Counted from the stretch's first letter, positions 8,225 to 16,640 are shown. The stretch is DNA of 33,258 bases from an uncultured Porphyromonas sp. (GCF_915070105.1 NZ_CAJZFJ010000020.1:1-33258), one strand, 5' to 3'. A program made the numbers and translations. Notes: a model not told the origin generated them from the sequence alone.

Positions 8225-8671
8225 ATGGATTTATCAAGTTTGAAGCCCGCAGCGGGCTCAGTGAAGACGCGTAAGCGCATCGGTCGTGGTCCTGGCTCCG
8301 GTCTCGGGGGTACATCTACTCGCGGTCACAAGGGTGCTAAGAGCCGCTCTGGTTACTCCAAGAAGATTGGCTTCGAGGGTGGTCAGATGCCTATCCAGCG
8401 TCGCCTGCCTAAGTTCGGCTTCAAGAATATCAATCGTGTAGAATACGCTCCAGTAAACCTCTCTACGCTCCAAACGCTCGCAGAGGCTAAGAACCTAAGC
8501 CGTATCACCAAGGCTGACCTCATCGAGGCTGGTCTAGTAGGTAAGAATGATCTCGTGAAGATCCTCGGCAACGGCACGCTTAGCCTAAAGCTCGAAGTGG
8601 AGGCTAATGCCTTCTCTAAGTCCGCTGAAGCAGCTATCATCGCACAGGGAGGAAGTGCTGTAAAACTCTAG
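8225..8671 (+). CDS. rplO: 50S ribosomal protein L15
   Basis: The 148-residue protein starts at the ATG at 8225, giving MDLSSLKPAAGSVKTRKRIG. The open frame extends upstream to 8150, but that part overlaps rpmD and gives a serine-rich stretch unlike L15. The glycine-rich rRNA-binding N-terminus (GRGPGSGLGGTSTRGHKGAKSR is its core, about 20-41) and FEGGQMPIQRRLPKFGF are diagnostic. L15 is a late-assembly scaffold protein of the large subunit. secY starts six bases after the stop. Confidence 0.97.
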   Translation: MDLSSLKPAAGSVKTRKRIGRGPGSGLGGTSTRGHKGAKSRSGYSKKIGFEGGQMPIQRRLPKFGFKNINRVEYAPVNLSTLQTLAEAKNLSRITKADLIEAGLVGKNDLVKILGNGTLSLKLEVEANAFSKSAEAAIIAQGGSAVKL

Positions 8672-8677
8672 TAGCTT

Positions 8678-10018
8678 ATGCGCTTTATAGAGACACTGAA
8701 AAACATTTGGAAGGTTGAGGAGCTGCGCCAGCGCATCCTCACCACCTTGTTTTTCGTCCTAATCTATCGGCTAGGTTCGTTCATCGTTATTCCGGGGATC
8801 GACCCTAATGCGCTTGACTCGCTACATAAGCAGACCAGCTCTGGTCTGATGGCCCTGATAGATATGTTCTCTGGGGGGGCGTTCTCTAATGCCTCGATCT
8901 TCGCCATGGGGATCATGCCCTACATCTCCGCCTCCATCGTGATGCAGCTCGCTGCTATCGCTGTGCCTTCTATCCAGAAGCTCCAGCAGGAGGGTGAGAG
9001 TGGTCGTCGTAAGATCGACCAGTGGACACGCTATCTAACGGTCGTCCTGCTACTCGTACAGGGCTCAGCCTATCTGGTGAACCTCAATCATCAGCTCGGC
9101 CAGGTCGGGGCTTCCCTACCTAGCGGCTTTTGGTTCGACGTCTATGCGATCATCGTCATGGCGGCAGGTAGTATGTTCGTCCTCTGGCTCGGTGAGCGTA
9201 TCACAGACAAGGGTCTTGGCAATGGCGTCTCGCTGATCATCATGATCGGTATTATCGCCCGCCTACCAGTAGCTCTCACCGCTGAGTGGGGTACCCGTGT
9301 GTCGGGTGGCTCAGGTGGACTAGTATGGCTCCTCTTCGAGTTTGTCTTCCTCCTTGCCGTCATGGCTGGAGCTATCCTGCTCGTTCAGGGAACTCGCCGT
9401 GTCCCCGTTCAGTATGCTAAGCGTGTCGTCGGCAACAAGCAGTACGGAGGTGCTCGTCAGTACATCCCACTGAAGGTCAATGCCGCTAACGTCATGCCGA
9501 TCATCTTCGCTCAGACTATCATGATGGTACCTATCTCCATCCTTAGCTGGGTGCAGGGGGATAACGCCAGTGGCTTCGTACGTGCCTTCTCGGACAATAC
9601 GAGCATCTGGTACAACCTCGTCTTCGGTATCCTCATCCTGCTCTTCACCTACTTCTACACTGCGATCACGATCAACCCCTCGCAGATGGCTAACGACCTG
9701 AAGCGTAACAATGGGTTCATCCCAGGTGTGAAGCCCGGTAAGGCAACGAAGGATTACCTCGATACGATCATGGACCGCATCACACTGCCTGGTGCCTTCT
9801 TCCTAGCGATCGTGGCTATTATGCCCGCCTTCGCTCGTATCATCGGTATATCAGGAGAGTTTGCTCAGTTCTTCGGCGGTACGTCACTCTTGATTCTTGT
9901 TGGGGTCGTACTCGATACCCTACAGCAGATCGAGAGCCACCTACTCATGCGCCATTACGATGGTCTGCTGAAGAGTGGTCGCATCAAGGGACGTACAGGC
10001 TCTGTAGCTGCTTACTAA
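8678..10018 (+). CDS. secY: Protein translocase channel subunit SecY
   Basis: The 446-residue protein is a multi-helix membrane protein with the SecY family pattern: RILTTLFFVLIYRLGSFIVIPG (first helix), then a plug region around GALMDMFSGG-like sequence (ALIDMFSGGAFSNASIFAMG). The cytosolic loops include RRVPVQYAKR, and LKRNNGFIPGVKPGKAT lies near residues 345-360. SecY forms the channel through which SecA and ribosomes pass secreted and membrane proteins. Its place after rplO is conserved. The secE and secG genes are not in this window. Confidence 0.98.
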   Translation: MRFIETLKNIWKVEELRQRILTTLFFVLIYRLGSFIVIPGIDPNALDSLHKQTSSGLMALIDMFSGGAFSNASIFAMGIMPYISASIVMQLAAIAVPSIQKLQQEGESGRRKIDQWTRYLTVVLLLVQGSAYLVNLNHQLGQVGASLPSGFWFDVYAIIVMAAGSMFVLWLGERITDKGLGNGVSLIIMIGIIARLPVALTAEWGTRVSGGSGGLVWLLFEFVFLLAVMAGAILLVQGTRRVPVQYAKRVVGNKQYGGARQYIPLKVNAANVMPIIFAQTIMMVPISILSWVQGDNASGFVRAFSDNTSIWYNLVFGILILLFTYFYTAITINPSQMANDLKRNNGFIPGVKPGKATKDYLDTIMDRITLPGAFFLAIVAIMPAFARIIGISGEFAQFFGGTSLLILVGVVLDTLQQIESHLLMRHYDGLLKSGRIKGRTGSVAAY

Positions 10019-10019
10019 G

Positions 10020-10808
10020 ATGATCTATCTGAAGACAAACGAAGAGATCGAGCTCATGCGTGCGGCCAACCAGTTGGTCGGTCGTACCCTCGCCGAGGTA
10101 GCGAAGATCATAGCCCCCGGGGTCTCGACCCTAGAGCTAGATAAGCGTGCGGAGGAGTTCATCCGTGACAACGGTGCTACTCCTGCCTTCCTCGGCTACA
10201 ATGGCTTCCCCGGGAGCTTGTGTACCTCGGTCAATGACCATGTGGTGCACGGCATCCCTTCCTCCAAGGTCGTCCTACGTGAGGGCGACATCGTCTCCGT
10301 AGACTGCGGGACGAAACTCGCTGGCTTCACCGGTGACTCGGCTTATACCTTCGCCGTCGGTGAGGTATCTCCCGAGGTTCTCGCCCTTCTTCGTACGACG
10401 AAGGAGTCTCTATATGTAGGTATAGAGCAGGCGGTAGCAGGCAAGCGTGTGGGTGATATTAGCTCGGCTGTGCAGCAGTACTGCGAGGCACGTGGCTACC
10501 ACATCGTCCGTGAACTGGAGGGACATGGGATAGGCAAGAATATGCATGAGGAGCCCGGTGTGCCGAACTTCGGACGCCGTGGTACAGGAGCAGAGCTCCG
10601 CTCAGGGATGTGCATCTGCATCGAGCCTATGGTGAACATGGGATCGAAGAATGTAATCTTTGATAGGAACGACGGCTGGACTGTCCGTACAAAGACAGGT
10701 AAGCCCTCGGCTCACTTCGAGCATTGCATCGCCATTCGCGAGGGCAAGGCCGATATCCTCTCTTCGTTTGACTTCATCAAGGAAGTCTTAGTGGACAGGG
10801 AGTTTTAA
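10020..10808 (+). CDS. map: Methionine aminopeptidase, type I
   Basis: The 262-residue enzyme removes the initiator methionine from new proteins. All metal and catalytic residues of the pita-bread fold are visible: His77 (VVHGIP), Asp95 (VDCGT), Asp106 (TGDSA), His169 (GHGIG), Glu202 (CIEPM) and Glu234 (FEHC). There is no N-terminal zinc-finger extension, so it is type Ia. Its start codon comes one base after the secY stop. The map-infA-rpmJ order after secY is common in Bacteroidota. Confidence 0.97.
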   Translation: MIYLKTNEEIELMRAANQLVGRTLAEVAKIIAPGVSTLELDKRAEEFIRDNGATPAFLGYNGFPGSLCTSVNDHVVHGIPSSKVVLREGDIVSVDCGTKLAGFTGDSAYTFAVGEVSPEVLALLRTTKESLYVGIEQAVAGKRVGDISSAVQQYCEARGYHIVRELEGHGIGKNMHEEPGVPNFGRRGTGAELRSGMCICIEPMVNMGSKNVIFDRNDGWTVRTKTGKPSAHFEHCIAIREGKADILSSFDFIKEVLVDREF

Positions 10809-10824
10809 GTTCGTAATAACTAAT

Positions 10825-11043
10825 ATGCCGAAGCAAGCAGCTATAGAACTAGACGGGGTCATCCTTGAGGCTCTCTCGAACGCAATGTTCAAGGTCGAGC
10901 TAGAGAATGGTCACGTCATCACCGCCCACATCTCTGGGAAGATGCGTATGCACTACATCAAGATCCTCCCAGGGGACAAGGTCAAGGTAGAGATGTCTCC
11001 CTACGACCTGACCAAGGGGCGTATATCCTTCAGATATAAATAA
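10825..11043 (+). CDS. infA: Translation initiation factor IF-1
   Basis: A 72-residue single OB-fold protein, MPKQAAIELDGVILEALSNA, with the diagnostic stretches HISGKMRMHYIKILPGDKV and YDLTKGRISFRYK. IF-1 occupies the ribosomal A site during initiation together with IF-2 and IF-3. The length equals the usual bacterial IF-1. It lies 16 bases after map, within the operon. Confidence 0.98.
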   Translation: MPKQAAIELDGVILEALSNAMFKVELENGHVITAHISGKMRMHYIKILPGDKVKVEMSPYDLTKGRISFRYK

Positions 11044-11055
11044 CCCTACATAGAT

Positions 11056-11172
11056 ATGAAAGTAAGAGCATCACTCAAGAAGCGCACCGCCGACTGCAAG
11101 ATCGTTCGTCGCAAGGGGCGTCTGTACGTAATCAACAAGAAGAACCCCAAGTTCAAGCAACGCCAGGGGTAG
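11056..11172 (+). CDS. rpmJ: 50S ribosomal protein L36, zinc-less form
   Basis: A 38-residue gene translated directly from the sequence: MKVRASLKKRTADCKIVRRK, then GRLYVINKKNPKFKQRQG. The zinc ribbon of classical L36 needs three Cys and one His. Here only one Cys remains and the others are replaced, so it is the C-minus form, which is usual in Bacteroidota. L36 helps fold 23S rRNA late in assembly. It lies 12 bases after infA. Confidence 0.97.
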   Translation: MKVRASLKKRTADCKIVRRKGRLYVINKKNPKFKQRQG

Positions 11173-11211
11173 TCTCTAACCATCGGACTATATTAAACGA
11201 ACAAGATAAGT

Positions 11212-11592
11212 ATGGCTATCAGAATTGTTGGCGTTGACTTGCCACAAAACAAACGAGGAGAAATTGCCTTGACTTACATCTTCGGGATCGGCCGTAGCAG
11301 CGCTACGAAGATCCTAGATAAGGCTGGGGTCGATCGCAATATCAAGGTCAAGGACTGGAGCGATGACCAGGCTGCCGCTATCCGTGAGGTGATCGGTGCC
11401 GAGTACAAGGTCGAAGGTGACCTGCGCTCCGAAGTCCAGCTGAACATCAAGCGACTGATGGACATCGGTTGCTACCGTGGTGTCCGCCACCGTATCGGTC
11501 TGCCCCTACGTGGTCAGAGCACTAAGAACAATGCTCGTACACGCAAGGGTAAGAAGAAGACTGTCGCAAATAAGAAGAAGGCTAGTAAGTAA
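11212..11592 (+). CDS. rpsM: 30S ribosomal protein S13
   Basis: The 126-residue protein starts MAIRIVGVDLPQNKRGEIAL and includes YIFGIGRSSATKIL (helix-hairpin-helix-like) and the conserved CYRGVRHRIGLPLRGQ with TKNNARTRKGKKK. The tail is very lysine-rich. S13 sits at the head of the small subunit and contacts L5 and tRNA. It begins the alpha-operon block, 39 bases after rpmJ. Confidence 0.98.
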   Translation: MAIRIVGVDLPQNKRGEIALTYIFGIGRSSATKILDKAGVDRNIKVKDWSDDQAAAIREVIGAEYKVEGDLRSEVQLNIKRLMDIGCYRGVRHRIGLPLRGQSTKNNARTRKGKKKTVANKKKASK

Positions 11593-11603
11593 TAGACGTT
11601 GAT

Positions 11604-11990
11604 ATGGCAAAGAAAGTAGTAGCAAAGAAGAAGGTCGTCAAGATCGACGCTGTGGGTCAGGCTCACATCCATTCTTCTTTCAATAACATCATCATCTCCC
11701 TGACCAACAACGACGGTCAGGTCATCAGCTGGTCTTCGGCCGGTAAGATGGGCTTCCGTAGCTCCAAGAAGAATACCCCCTATGCCGCTCAGATGGCTGC
11801 GCAGGACTGTGCTAAGGTCGCTTACGACCTCGGTCTGCGTAAGGTGAAGGTCTTCGTCAAGGGCCCAGGCAACGGACGTGAGTCTGCTATCCGTACCCTC
11901 CATGGTGCAGGGATCGAGGTCACCGAAATCGTAGACGTGACCCCAATGCCACACAATGGTTGCCGTCCTCCTAAGCGTCGTCGTGTCTAA
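11604..11990 (+). CDS. rpsK: 30S ribosomal protein S11
   Basis: The 128-residue protein has a lysine-rich N-terminus and then HIHSSFNNIIISLTNNDGQV. It also has PYAAQMAAQDCAKVA, VKGPGNGRESAIRTL and the end PMPHNGCRPPKRRRV, all standard for S11, which lies at the platform near the E site. It starts 11 bases after rpsM. Unlike the tight spacing before it, a 305-base gap follows. Confidence 0.98.
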   Translation: MAKKVVAKKKVVKIDAVGQAHIHSSFNNIIISLTNNDGQVISWSSAGKMGFRSSKKNTPYAAQMAAQDCAKVAYDLGLRKVKVFVKGPGNGRESAIRTLHGAGIEVTEIVDVTPMPHNGCRPPKRRRV

Positions 11991-12295
11991 TCCTCGTCAG
12001 TCGCTTTAGATAACAGAGTAGTTTCATACAGATAGCAGTACATCGCAGAGGCTCTACCTCCCACTTCCCCTACCTAAAGGAGCTGATGGTCGCTAGAGCA
12101 TGACAGAGAAGTAGCAGAATAGGTTGTTAGGATCCTTCAGGAGGGACGATGGGTGAATAGATTGGCTATACTTTCATTATCTATCCTCTCCTCATAACCG
12201 GTCGCGGCTGCACTCCGCCCTCCTACCCTCGCCTCCTGCCACGCTCCCATCCCCCGACTCGTCGGGAGGCTCGTACTGCCCAACAATAGAAGACA
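11991..12295 (+). other. Unusually long spacer inside the alpha operon
   Basis: This stretch between rpsK and rpsD has no coding frame that looks real and no recognisable TAnnTTTG promoter. Its second half is C-rich on the plus strand. Near the end it contains a hairpin, CCCGAC (12253-12258) with GTCGGG (12261-12266), 30 bases before the rpsD start. The other operon junctions measure from one to about forty bases. A leader for S4 feedback control is one possibility, based on position only; decayed insertion DNA is another. Confidence 0.5.
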
Positions 12296-12901
12296 ATGGC
12301 AAGATATACAGGCCCAAAATCAAAGATCGCCCGTAAGCTCGGCGCACCTATCTTCGGTGCGGATAAGGTTCTCTCCAAGAAGAACTACCCTCCAGGTCAG
12401 CACGGGAACAGCCGCCGTCGCAAGACGAGCGAATACGGCATCCAGCTCAAGGAAAAGCAGAAGGCTAAGTACACCTATGGTGTGCTCGAGCGCCAGTTCC
12501 GTAACCTCTTCGAAAAGGCTCAGCGCACTAAGGGGGTTACTGGTGAAGTCCTCCTCCAGCTCCTTGAGAGCCGCCTCGACAACGTCGTCTACCGCCTCGG
12601 CATCGCGAAGACTCGTGCAGCTGCTCGCCAGCTCGTCTCGCACCGCCACATCACCGTGGACGGTCAGGTAGTCAATATCCCCTCCTATACCCTCAAGCCT
12701 GGTCAGGTCGTCGGGGTACGTGAGAAGGCGAAGAGCTTAGAGGTCATCACCGACTCTCTTGCTGGTCGTAGCCACAGCAGCTACAGCTGGCTCGAGTGGA
12801 ATCAGGCTTCCCTCTCGGGTAAGTTCCTCAGTGCCCCCGCTCGTGAGGACATCCCCGAAGAGATCAAGGAACAGCTGATCGTCGAACTATACTCTAAGTA
12901 A
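12296..12901 (+). CDS. rpsD: 30S ribosomal protein S4
   Basis: The 201-residue protein has the N-terminal MARYTGPKSKIARKLG and PPGQHG segments and an S4 RNA-binding domain (SRLDNVVYRLGIAKTRAAAR, then HRHITVDGQVVNIPSYTLKPG, about 92-150). The N-terminal zinc cysteines found in some S4 proteins are absent. S4 starts small-subunit assembly and is a translational regulator of ribosomal genes in several phyla. It lies after a 305-base spacer and 22 bases before rpoA. Confidence 0.98.
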   Translation: MARYTGPKSKIARKLGAPIFGADKVLSKKNYPPGQHGNSRRRKTSEYGIQLKEKQKAKYTYGVLERQFRNLFEKAQRTKGVTGEVLLQLLESRLDNVVYRLGIAKTRAAARQLVSHRHITVDGQVVNIPSYTLKPGQVVGVREKAKSLEVITDSLAGRSHSSYSWLEWNQASLSGKFLSAPAREDIPEEIKEQLIVELYSK

Positions 12902-12923
12902 TAATCCCTAGTATCTCACTCAC

Positions 12924-13937
12924 ATGGCAATATTAGCATTTCAGAAGCCCGAAAACGTCCTCATGATGGATGCGACGGACTCATTCGCTAAGTTTGAGTT
13001 TCGTCCCCTCGAGCCGGGCTATGGTACCACTGTCGGTAATGCCCTGCGTCGTATACTCCTTTCTTCACTCGAAGGCTTTGCCATCTCGACCATCAAGATC
13101 GAAGGTGTCAATCATGAATTTGCTACTATTCCGGGTGTCTTGGAGGATGTAACTAACATCATTCTCAACCTCAAGCAGGTTCGCTTCCGCCCCCTCTCTG
13201 AGGAGGCTCTCGGCGAGACCATCAGCCTGACGATCTCTGGTAAGAAGGAGTTCGTAGCTGGTGACCTCAACGGGCGACTAACCTCCTTCCAGGTGCTCAA
13301 TCCTGAGCTCGTCATCTGTCACCTCGATGAAGCCTACTCGCTGACCATCGAGCTCGAGATCAACAAGGGGCGTGGATACGTCCCTGCTGATGAGAAGATA
13401 GTCGATACAGCTAAGGCCAATGAGCTACAGACCATCGCCATCGACTCTATCTACACCCCTATCCGCAACGTCAAGTACTGGGCAGAGAACTTCCGTGTCG
13501 AGCAGAAGACCGACTACGAGAAGCTCGTCCTAGAGATCACTACGGATGGTAGTATCCATCCACAGCGTGCGCTCAAGGAGGCTGCAGAGATCCTCATCGA
13601 TCACTTCAGACTCTTCGTACAGGATCCTGTCGAGGTAGAGGAAACCATCGAGGAAGCCTTCTTCCCCGAGGAAGTCGATAGCGAGGAAGAGCTAGCCCGT
13701 GTACGTGAGCTCCTATCCAAGGAACTTACCGAGCTGGATCTCTCTGTACGTGCGCTCAACTGCCTACGTGCTGGCGAGATCCATACCCTAGCGGATCTCG
13801 TGGTGATGGACCGTGACTCCCTCTCTAAGCTTCGCAACTTCGGGAAGAAGTCCATGGATGAGCTCAACGAACTCATGGAGCGTCTGCACCTAGACTTTGG
13901 GATGGATGTTAGCAAGTACAATTTAGATAATGACTAA
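12924..13937 (+). CDS. rpoA: RNA polymerase alpha subunit
   Basis: The 337-residue protein has the N-terminal dimerisation domain (FEFRPLEPGYGTTVGNALRR, LLSSLEG, about 20-60). A glutamate-rich linker (about 235-260) leads to the C-terminal helix-hairpin-helix domain (LDLSVRALNCLRAGEIHTLA, LRNFGKKSMDELNELM) that contacts DNA and activators. It assembles the core polymerase. Size is normal. Its place between rpsD and rplQ is conserved. Confidence 0.98.
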   Translation: MAILAFQKPENVLMMDATDSFAKFEFRPLEPGYGTTVGNALRRILLSSLEGFAISTIKIEGVNHEFATIPGVLEDVTNIILNLKQVRFRPLSEEALGETISLTISGKKEFVAGDLNGRLTSFQVLNPELVICHLDEAYSLTIELEINKGRGYVPADEKIVDTAKANELQTIAIDSIYTPIRNVKYWAENFRVEQKTDYEKLVLEITTDGSIHPQRALKEAAEILIDHFRLFVQDPVEVEETIEEAFFPEEVDSEEELARVRELLSKELTELDLSVRALNCLRAGEIHTLADLVVMDRDSLSKLRNFGKKSMDELNELMERLHLDFGMDVSKYNLDND

Positions 13938-13945
13938 CTAGTAAG

Positions 13946-14419
13946 ATGAGACATAATAAGAAATTCAACCACCTAGGTCGCAAGAAGGCGCACCGTGAGG
14001 CCATGCTCTCCAATATGGCTGCCTCACTGATCCTTCACAAGCGGATCTTCACCACTGTGGCTAAGGCCAAGGCCCTGCGTGTATATGTAGAGCCTCTGCT
14101 GACCCGCGCTAAGGATGACTCGACGCACTCTCGTCGTATCGTCTTCGCCGAGCTACAGAACAAGTATGCCCTCAAGGAGCTCTTCGGCCCCGTAGCTGCT
14201 AAGATCGCTGATCGTCCAGGTGGATATACGCGTATCCTCAAGACGGGATACCGCCTTGGTGACAACGCTGCTGTTTGCTTCATCGAGCTCGTAGACTACA
14301 ACGAAGGCATGCTCAAGGACAAGGCTGATAAGAAGGCTGCTCCTAAGACCCGCCGTTCACGTCGCTCTACGAAGCCTGCAGCAGAGGCAGCTGCTCCTGC
14401 TGCTGAGAGCGCAGAGTAA
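13946..14419 (+). CDS. rplQ: 50S ribosomal protein L17
   Basis: The 157-residue protein begins MRHNKKFNHLGRKKAHREAM and has LILHKRIFTTVAKAKALRVYVEPLL-type core sequence and GYTRILKTGYRLGDNA, diagnostic for L17. After about residue 125 comes a lysine/arginine segment and an alanine/glutamate-rich tail (AAEAAAPAAESAE), an extension common in Bacteroidota. It is the last gene of the operon; a strong hairpin follows 62 bases later. Confidence 0.97.
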   Translation: MRHNKKFNHLGRKKAHREAMLSNMAASLILHKRIFTTVAKAKALRVYVEPLLTRAKDDSTHSRRIVFAELQNKYALKELFGPVAAKIADRPGGYTRILKTGYRLGDNAAVCFIELVDYNEGMLKDKADKKAAPKTRRSRRSTKPAAEAAAPAAESAE

Positions 14420-14480
14420 GATTCACCCCCTATGCTCTAGCCCCGTCCCCTCGTGGTCGGGAGCTAGTAGCTGAGACACG

Positions 14481-14524
14481 AAAAGCGTCTGCATCCTCAC
14501 TGAGGATACAGACGCTTTTCTTAT
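14481..14524 (+). terminator. Terminator of the ribosomal operon
   Basis: A long stem (AAAAGCGTCTG at 14481 through 14497 pairing with 14503-14519, one mismatch) with a tiny loop ends in TTTTCTTATT. The A-run on the other side means it could also stop transcription arriving from the minus strand. Confidence 0.9.
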
Positions 14525-14525
14525 T

Positions 14526-14784
14526 CAGCAGGTAGTGCCGAAGAGGTACTGCCTGCTGTCGTCTGCTGGCTACATAAACCGTTTATATCAGATCATAGGT
14601 CTTTGGCGTCTTTCTACCACAGAGGAGCTAGGGACGCTCCCTTGTGGTAGATGATATACTGGATATTCCCTCCTGGGGAGATGGTCTGTGCTCTTGGTGG
14701 GGGGCTGGTGCTGTCCAGAGAGCAGGGGCTCTAGTATTGCTCTAGTATTGCCCTTGGGAAGTTGGGGCCTTTAGAGGGCTGGGG
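14526..14784. other. Intergenic region with two further hairpins
   Basis: No gene is seen. One stem pairs CAGCAGGTAGT (14526-14536) with ACTGCCTGCTG (14548-14558). Another pairs CTACCACA (14614-14621) with TGTGGTAG (14643-14650) and has a GC-rich interior. Either could help end transcription of the minus-strand gene that stops at 14785, but neither has a good T-tract in that direction. Confidence 0.4.
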
Positions 14785-15747
14785 TTAGTGGTCGCCGTAC
14801 TCCTGGCGTAGGCGACGAGCTTCGTGCTCGCTGAGTGTCGAAGGTTGGGGCTTGACCTCCTCGGGAGCTTTGCTGGGGGTGACCTCTTGGGCTTTGTCCT
14901 CACGTAGCACATGCAGGCGATAGCCTCGGCCATCCTCCTTGACGGCACGAACGGGGATCACATGCTGGATCGGTTCGCTCTCTGTGCGCTGCGTGTAGGA
15001 GACTTCGTAGCCACCTCCTTGTCGGGGGCGCACTAGGAGCGAAGATACCCAAGCCGGGTCAAAGTCCACTTGGTCGATCAAGACATCGTAGTAGCCATCC
15101 TCTAGGTCGCCTGACTCCATTCGCTCGCGATGTAGGCCGATCGTCTCCAGCGTGCAGTACTGCTCTCGGAGCTGGGAGAGGATAGCGCCCATATCACGGC
15201 TCATCGAGAGGTAAGCCGAGAGGTATCGACGATAGAAGGAGAGGATGAAGGCGGCCTCGGAGCTGTTGTCTATCGTAGTGCTGCTCGCTAGGGGATTAGC
15301 CATAAGGTGATCGCCGTACTCCTCCCCTCGCCAGAGTGGGGTGATGAAGTCGATTATATAGCGCCCACGCCCCTGCTTGAGGTGTAGGGGGATGCGGATG
15401 AGTTCTGCAGGTTCGCCGAGAGAGACTTCGTACCAATCTCCCTTGAGCTGTCGTGCACGGAAGGTCTTCTCAAGTCCTGCTCGTGTATCCTGCTGTCTGA
15501 GTATGGGGTCTACGCCGGTGGCAGCGATGAGCCGATGTACCTTCTCATGCATTTCGGGGGTTAGGGCGGTAGCGATGATTGAGTCACGCTGGTCGTACTC
15601 GAGCATGCGGTCTATCGAACGGATATATGCGGTGTAGAAGCGCTGGAGGAAGGCAATAGGGCCTGCTTTCCTTGTCTGTGCACCTAAGCTAAGGCAGGAG
15701 CACAGGCTGGCGATAACGACTAGGAGAGATAGTAAAGGCTTTTTCAT
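14785..15747 (-). CDS. Secreted protein with two DUF3828-like repeats
   Basis: The 320-residue protein begins with a signal peptide (KPLLSLLVVIASLCSCLSLGAQ). LCSC could be a lipobox, or cleavage could follow GAQ. Two related halves follow: FLQRFYTAYIRSID near residue 33 with a downstream GDWYEVSL, and FILSFYRRYLSAYL near residue 167 with GYYDVLIDQVDFDPAW and GGGYEVSYTQ. This pattern resembles DUF3828 domains, whose function is unknown. The C-terminal 40 residues are polar and probably disordered. It stands alone on the minus strand, 40 bases after a promoter-like box and about 210 bases from an iterated-repeat element. No function is assigned. Confidence 0.7.
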   Translation of the reverse strand: MKKPLLSLLVVIASLCSCLSLGAQTRKAGPIAFLQRFYTAYIRSIDRMLEYDQRDSIIATALTPEMHEKVHRLIAATGVDPILRQQDTRAGLEKTFRARQLKGDWYEVSLGEPAELIRIPLHLKQGRGRYIIDFITPLWRGEEYGDHLMANPLASSTTIDNSSEAAFILSFYRRYLSAYLSMSRDMGAILSQLREQYCTLETIGLHRERMESGDLEDGYYDVLIDQVDFDPAWVSSLLVRPRQGGGYEVSYTQRTESEPIQHVIPVRAVKEDGRGYRLHVLREDKAQEVTPSKAPEEVKPQPSTLSEHEARRLRQEYGDH

Positions 15748-15786
15748 CTACGCCATAAAGGTTAAAAGGTGAAACAAACTATAGAG

Positions 15787-15794
15787 CAAAAGTA
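15787..15794 (-). promoter_or_regulatory. Promoter -7 box for the DUF3828-like gene
   Basis: On the minus strand this reads TACTTTTG, an exact fit to TAnnTTTG, 40 bases upstream of the start codon. No good TTG is seen at the -33 position, so the promoter may need an activator. Confidence 0.45.
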
Positions 15795-15859
15795 ATAAAA
15801 GTTGTAGAACATTATACCCCTCCATTTCCCCAGAGCTAAGGCTTCACATCTCTAGAGAT

Positions 15860-16100
15860 CGAGCACGAAGTCGTCGAGAGTCATCCGCCTAAGTCGCAGC
15901 ACCTCTATCTTAGGTGTAGAGTTGTCGAGGATACCTCTACTACCTACGAGGAAAAAGTATACACGTGTGTATACCATTGTGTACCCACGTGTATACAACA
16001 GTGTACCCACGTGTACACTACCTCGCTCTAAGTATGTCCCCAGTAGACCTCTCCCGTATGTCTATTTCTCGGGGCTAAGCCCTAGGCTCTCTAGGGGATA
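15860..16100 (-). repeat. Iterated 22-bp palindrome element, copy A
   Basis: The core is three 18-bp near-palindromes separated by four bases each: 15957-15974 (GTATACACGTGTGTATAC), 15979-15996 (GTGTACCCACGTGTATAC) and 16001-16018 (GTGTACCCACGTGTACAC), an exact 22-bp period. Read on the minus strand, the units and both flanks align with copy B at 24104-24361. Shared flanking words include CCTAGAGAGCC, AGAAA-AGAC, ATACTTAGAGCG directly before the repeats, TAGGTAG after them, and CGACGACTT near the far end. There is no coding sequence inside. The 22-bp period is about two DNA turns, which suits a protein binding side by side on one face. I do not recognise the element. Confidence 0.85.
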
Positions 16101-16552
16101 CCTCTAAGACTTCTCTGGACACGAATAATAGCCCCAAAGAGCCCAAGAGAGGAGGAACTAAAAGAGAGCATGCTTTGGCTCTGTCTATTTCCCCGCCTCT
16201 CGCTTCTCTATTCCTTGCTATAGCTCTACCGTTAGACCTCCTAGCTCCTTGCTTTGCTCCCTTCTGTTGCGGGATACTCATAGCCTGCGCTGGGGAGTGC
16301 CCCTCCTTTCTCCCCCGATTGATATGGCCACCGATAGGGCTCTGCTTCTTTTCGATAGCTCTCTTGCATTGCCTTTGCCTTCCTTGTGCGTCTCAAGTCA
16401 TCTCTTCACACTCCCCCTTCGCCCTCCTAAGTGCCCGACATCGTCCTCACGGGTCTCCCCTAGAGTGTGCGAAGTGTTGGGGTGGGGGAGGTGTGTGCCA
16501 GATCCCTTGGCTAAGTCCCTCTGTATCGCACATATCAAGAGGGGGCTAGAGG
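16101..16552. other. Non-coding, pyrimidine-rich region
   Basis: The plus strand is strongly enriched in C and T runs from about 16165 to 16470. Two overlapping frames of just over 100 codons occur (16175 and 16249), but their products are low-complexity, rich in Leu, Pro, Cys and Ser, and look like by-products of composition. No RNA gene was recognised. Confidence 0.5.
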
Positions 16553-16640
16553 ACATACCGAGAAGGGAGGAGCGGACTCGGTATGTTCGTCCTCGTCACC
16601 TTACATAGGTGACGGGAGCGAACATTATATGTCCTCTCGA
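16553..16640 (-). repeat. Two-hairpin intergenic element, copy 1
   Basis: The first hairpin spans 16585-16623: a 17-position stem with a five-base loop, apex GTCACCT-TACAT-AGGTGAC at 16595-16613. The second pairs ACATACCGAG (16553-16562) with CTCGGTATGT (16577-16586) and just touches the first. Read on the minus strand, it has the same order and apex (GTCACCT, loop ATGTA) as the element at 26692-26770, and ATAAT stands just before both. Stem bases differ between copies in a paired way. Confidence 0.75.

Noticed and set aside
15957..16018. CRISPR array
   Set aside because: Units are palindromic 18-mers with four-base spacers; there are no spacer-length unique sequences and no cas genes.
16175..16608. 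Two overlapping plus-strand frames of 124 and 119 codons
   Set aside because: Products are low-complexity and follow the pyrimidine bias; no domain or convincing start.
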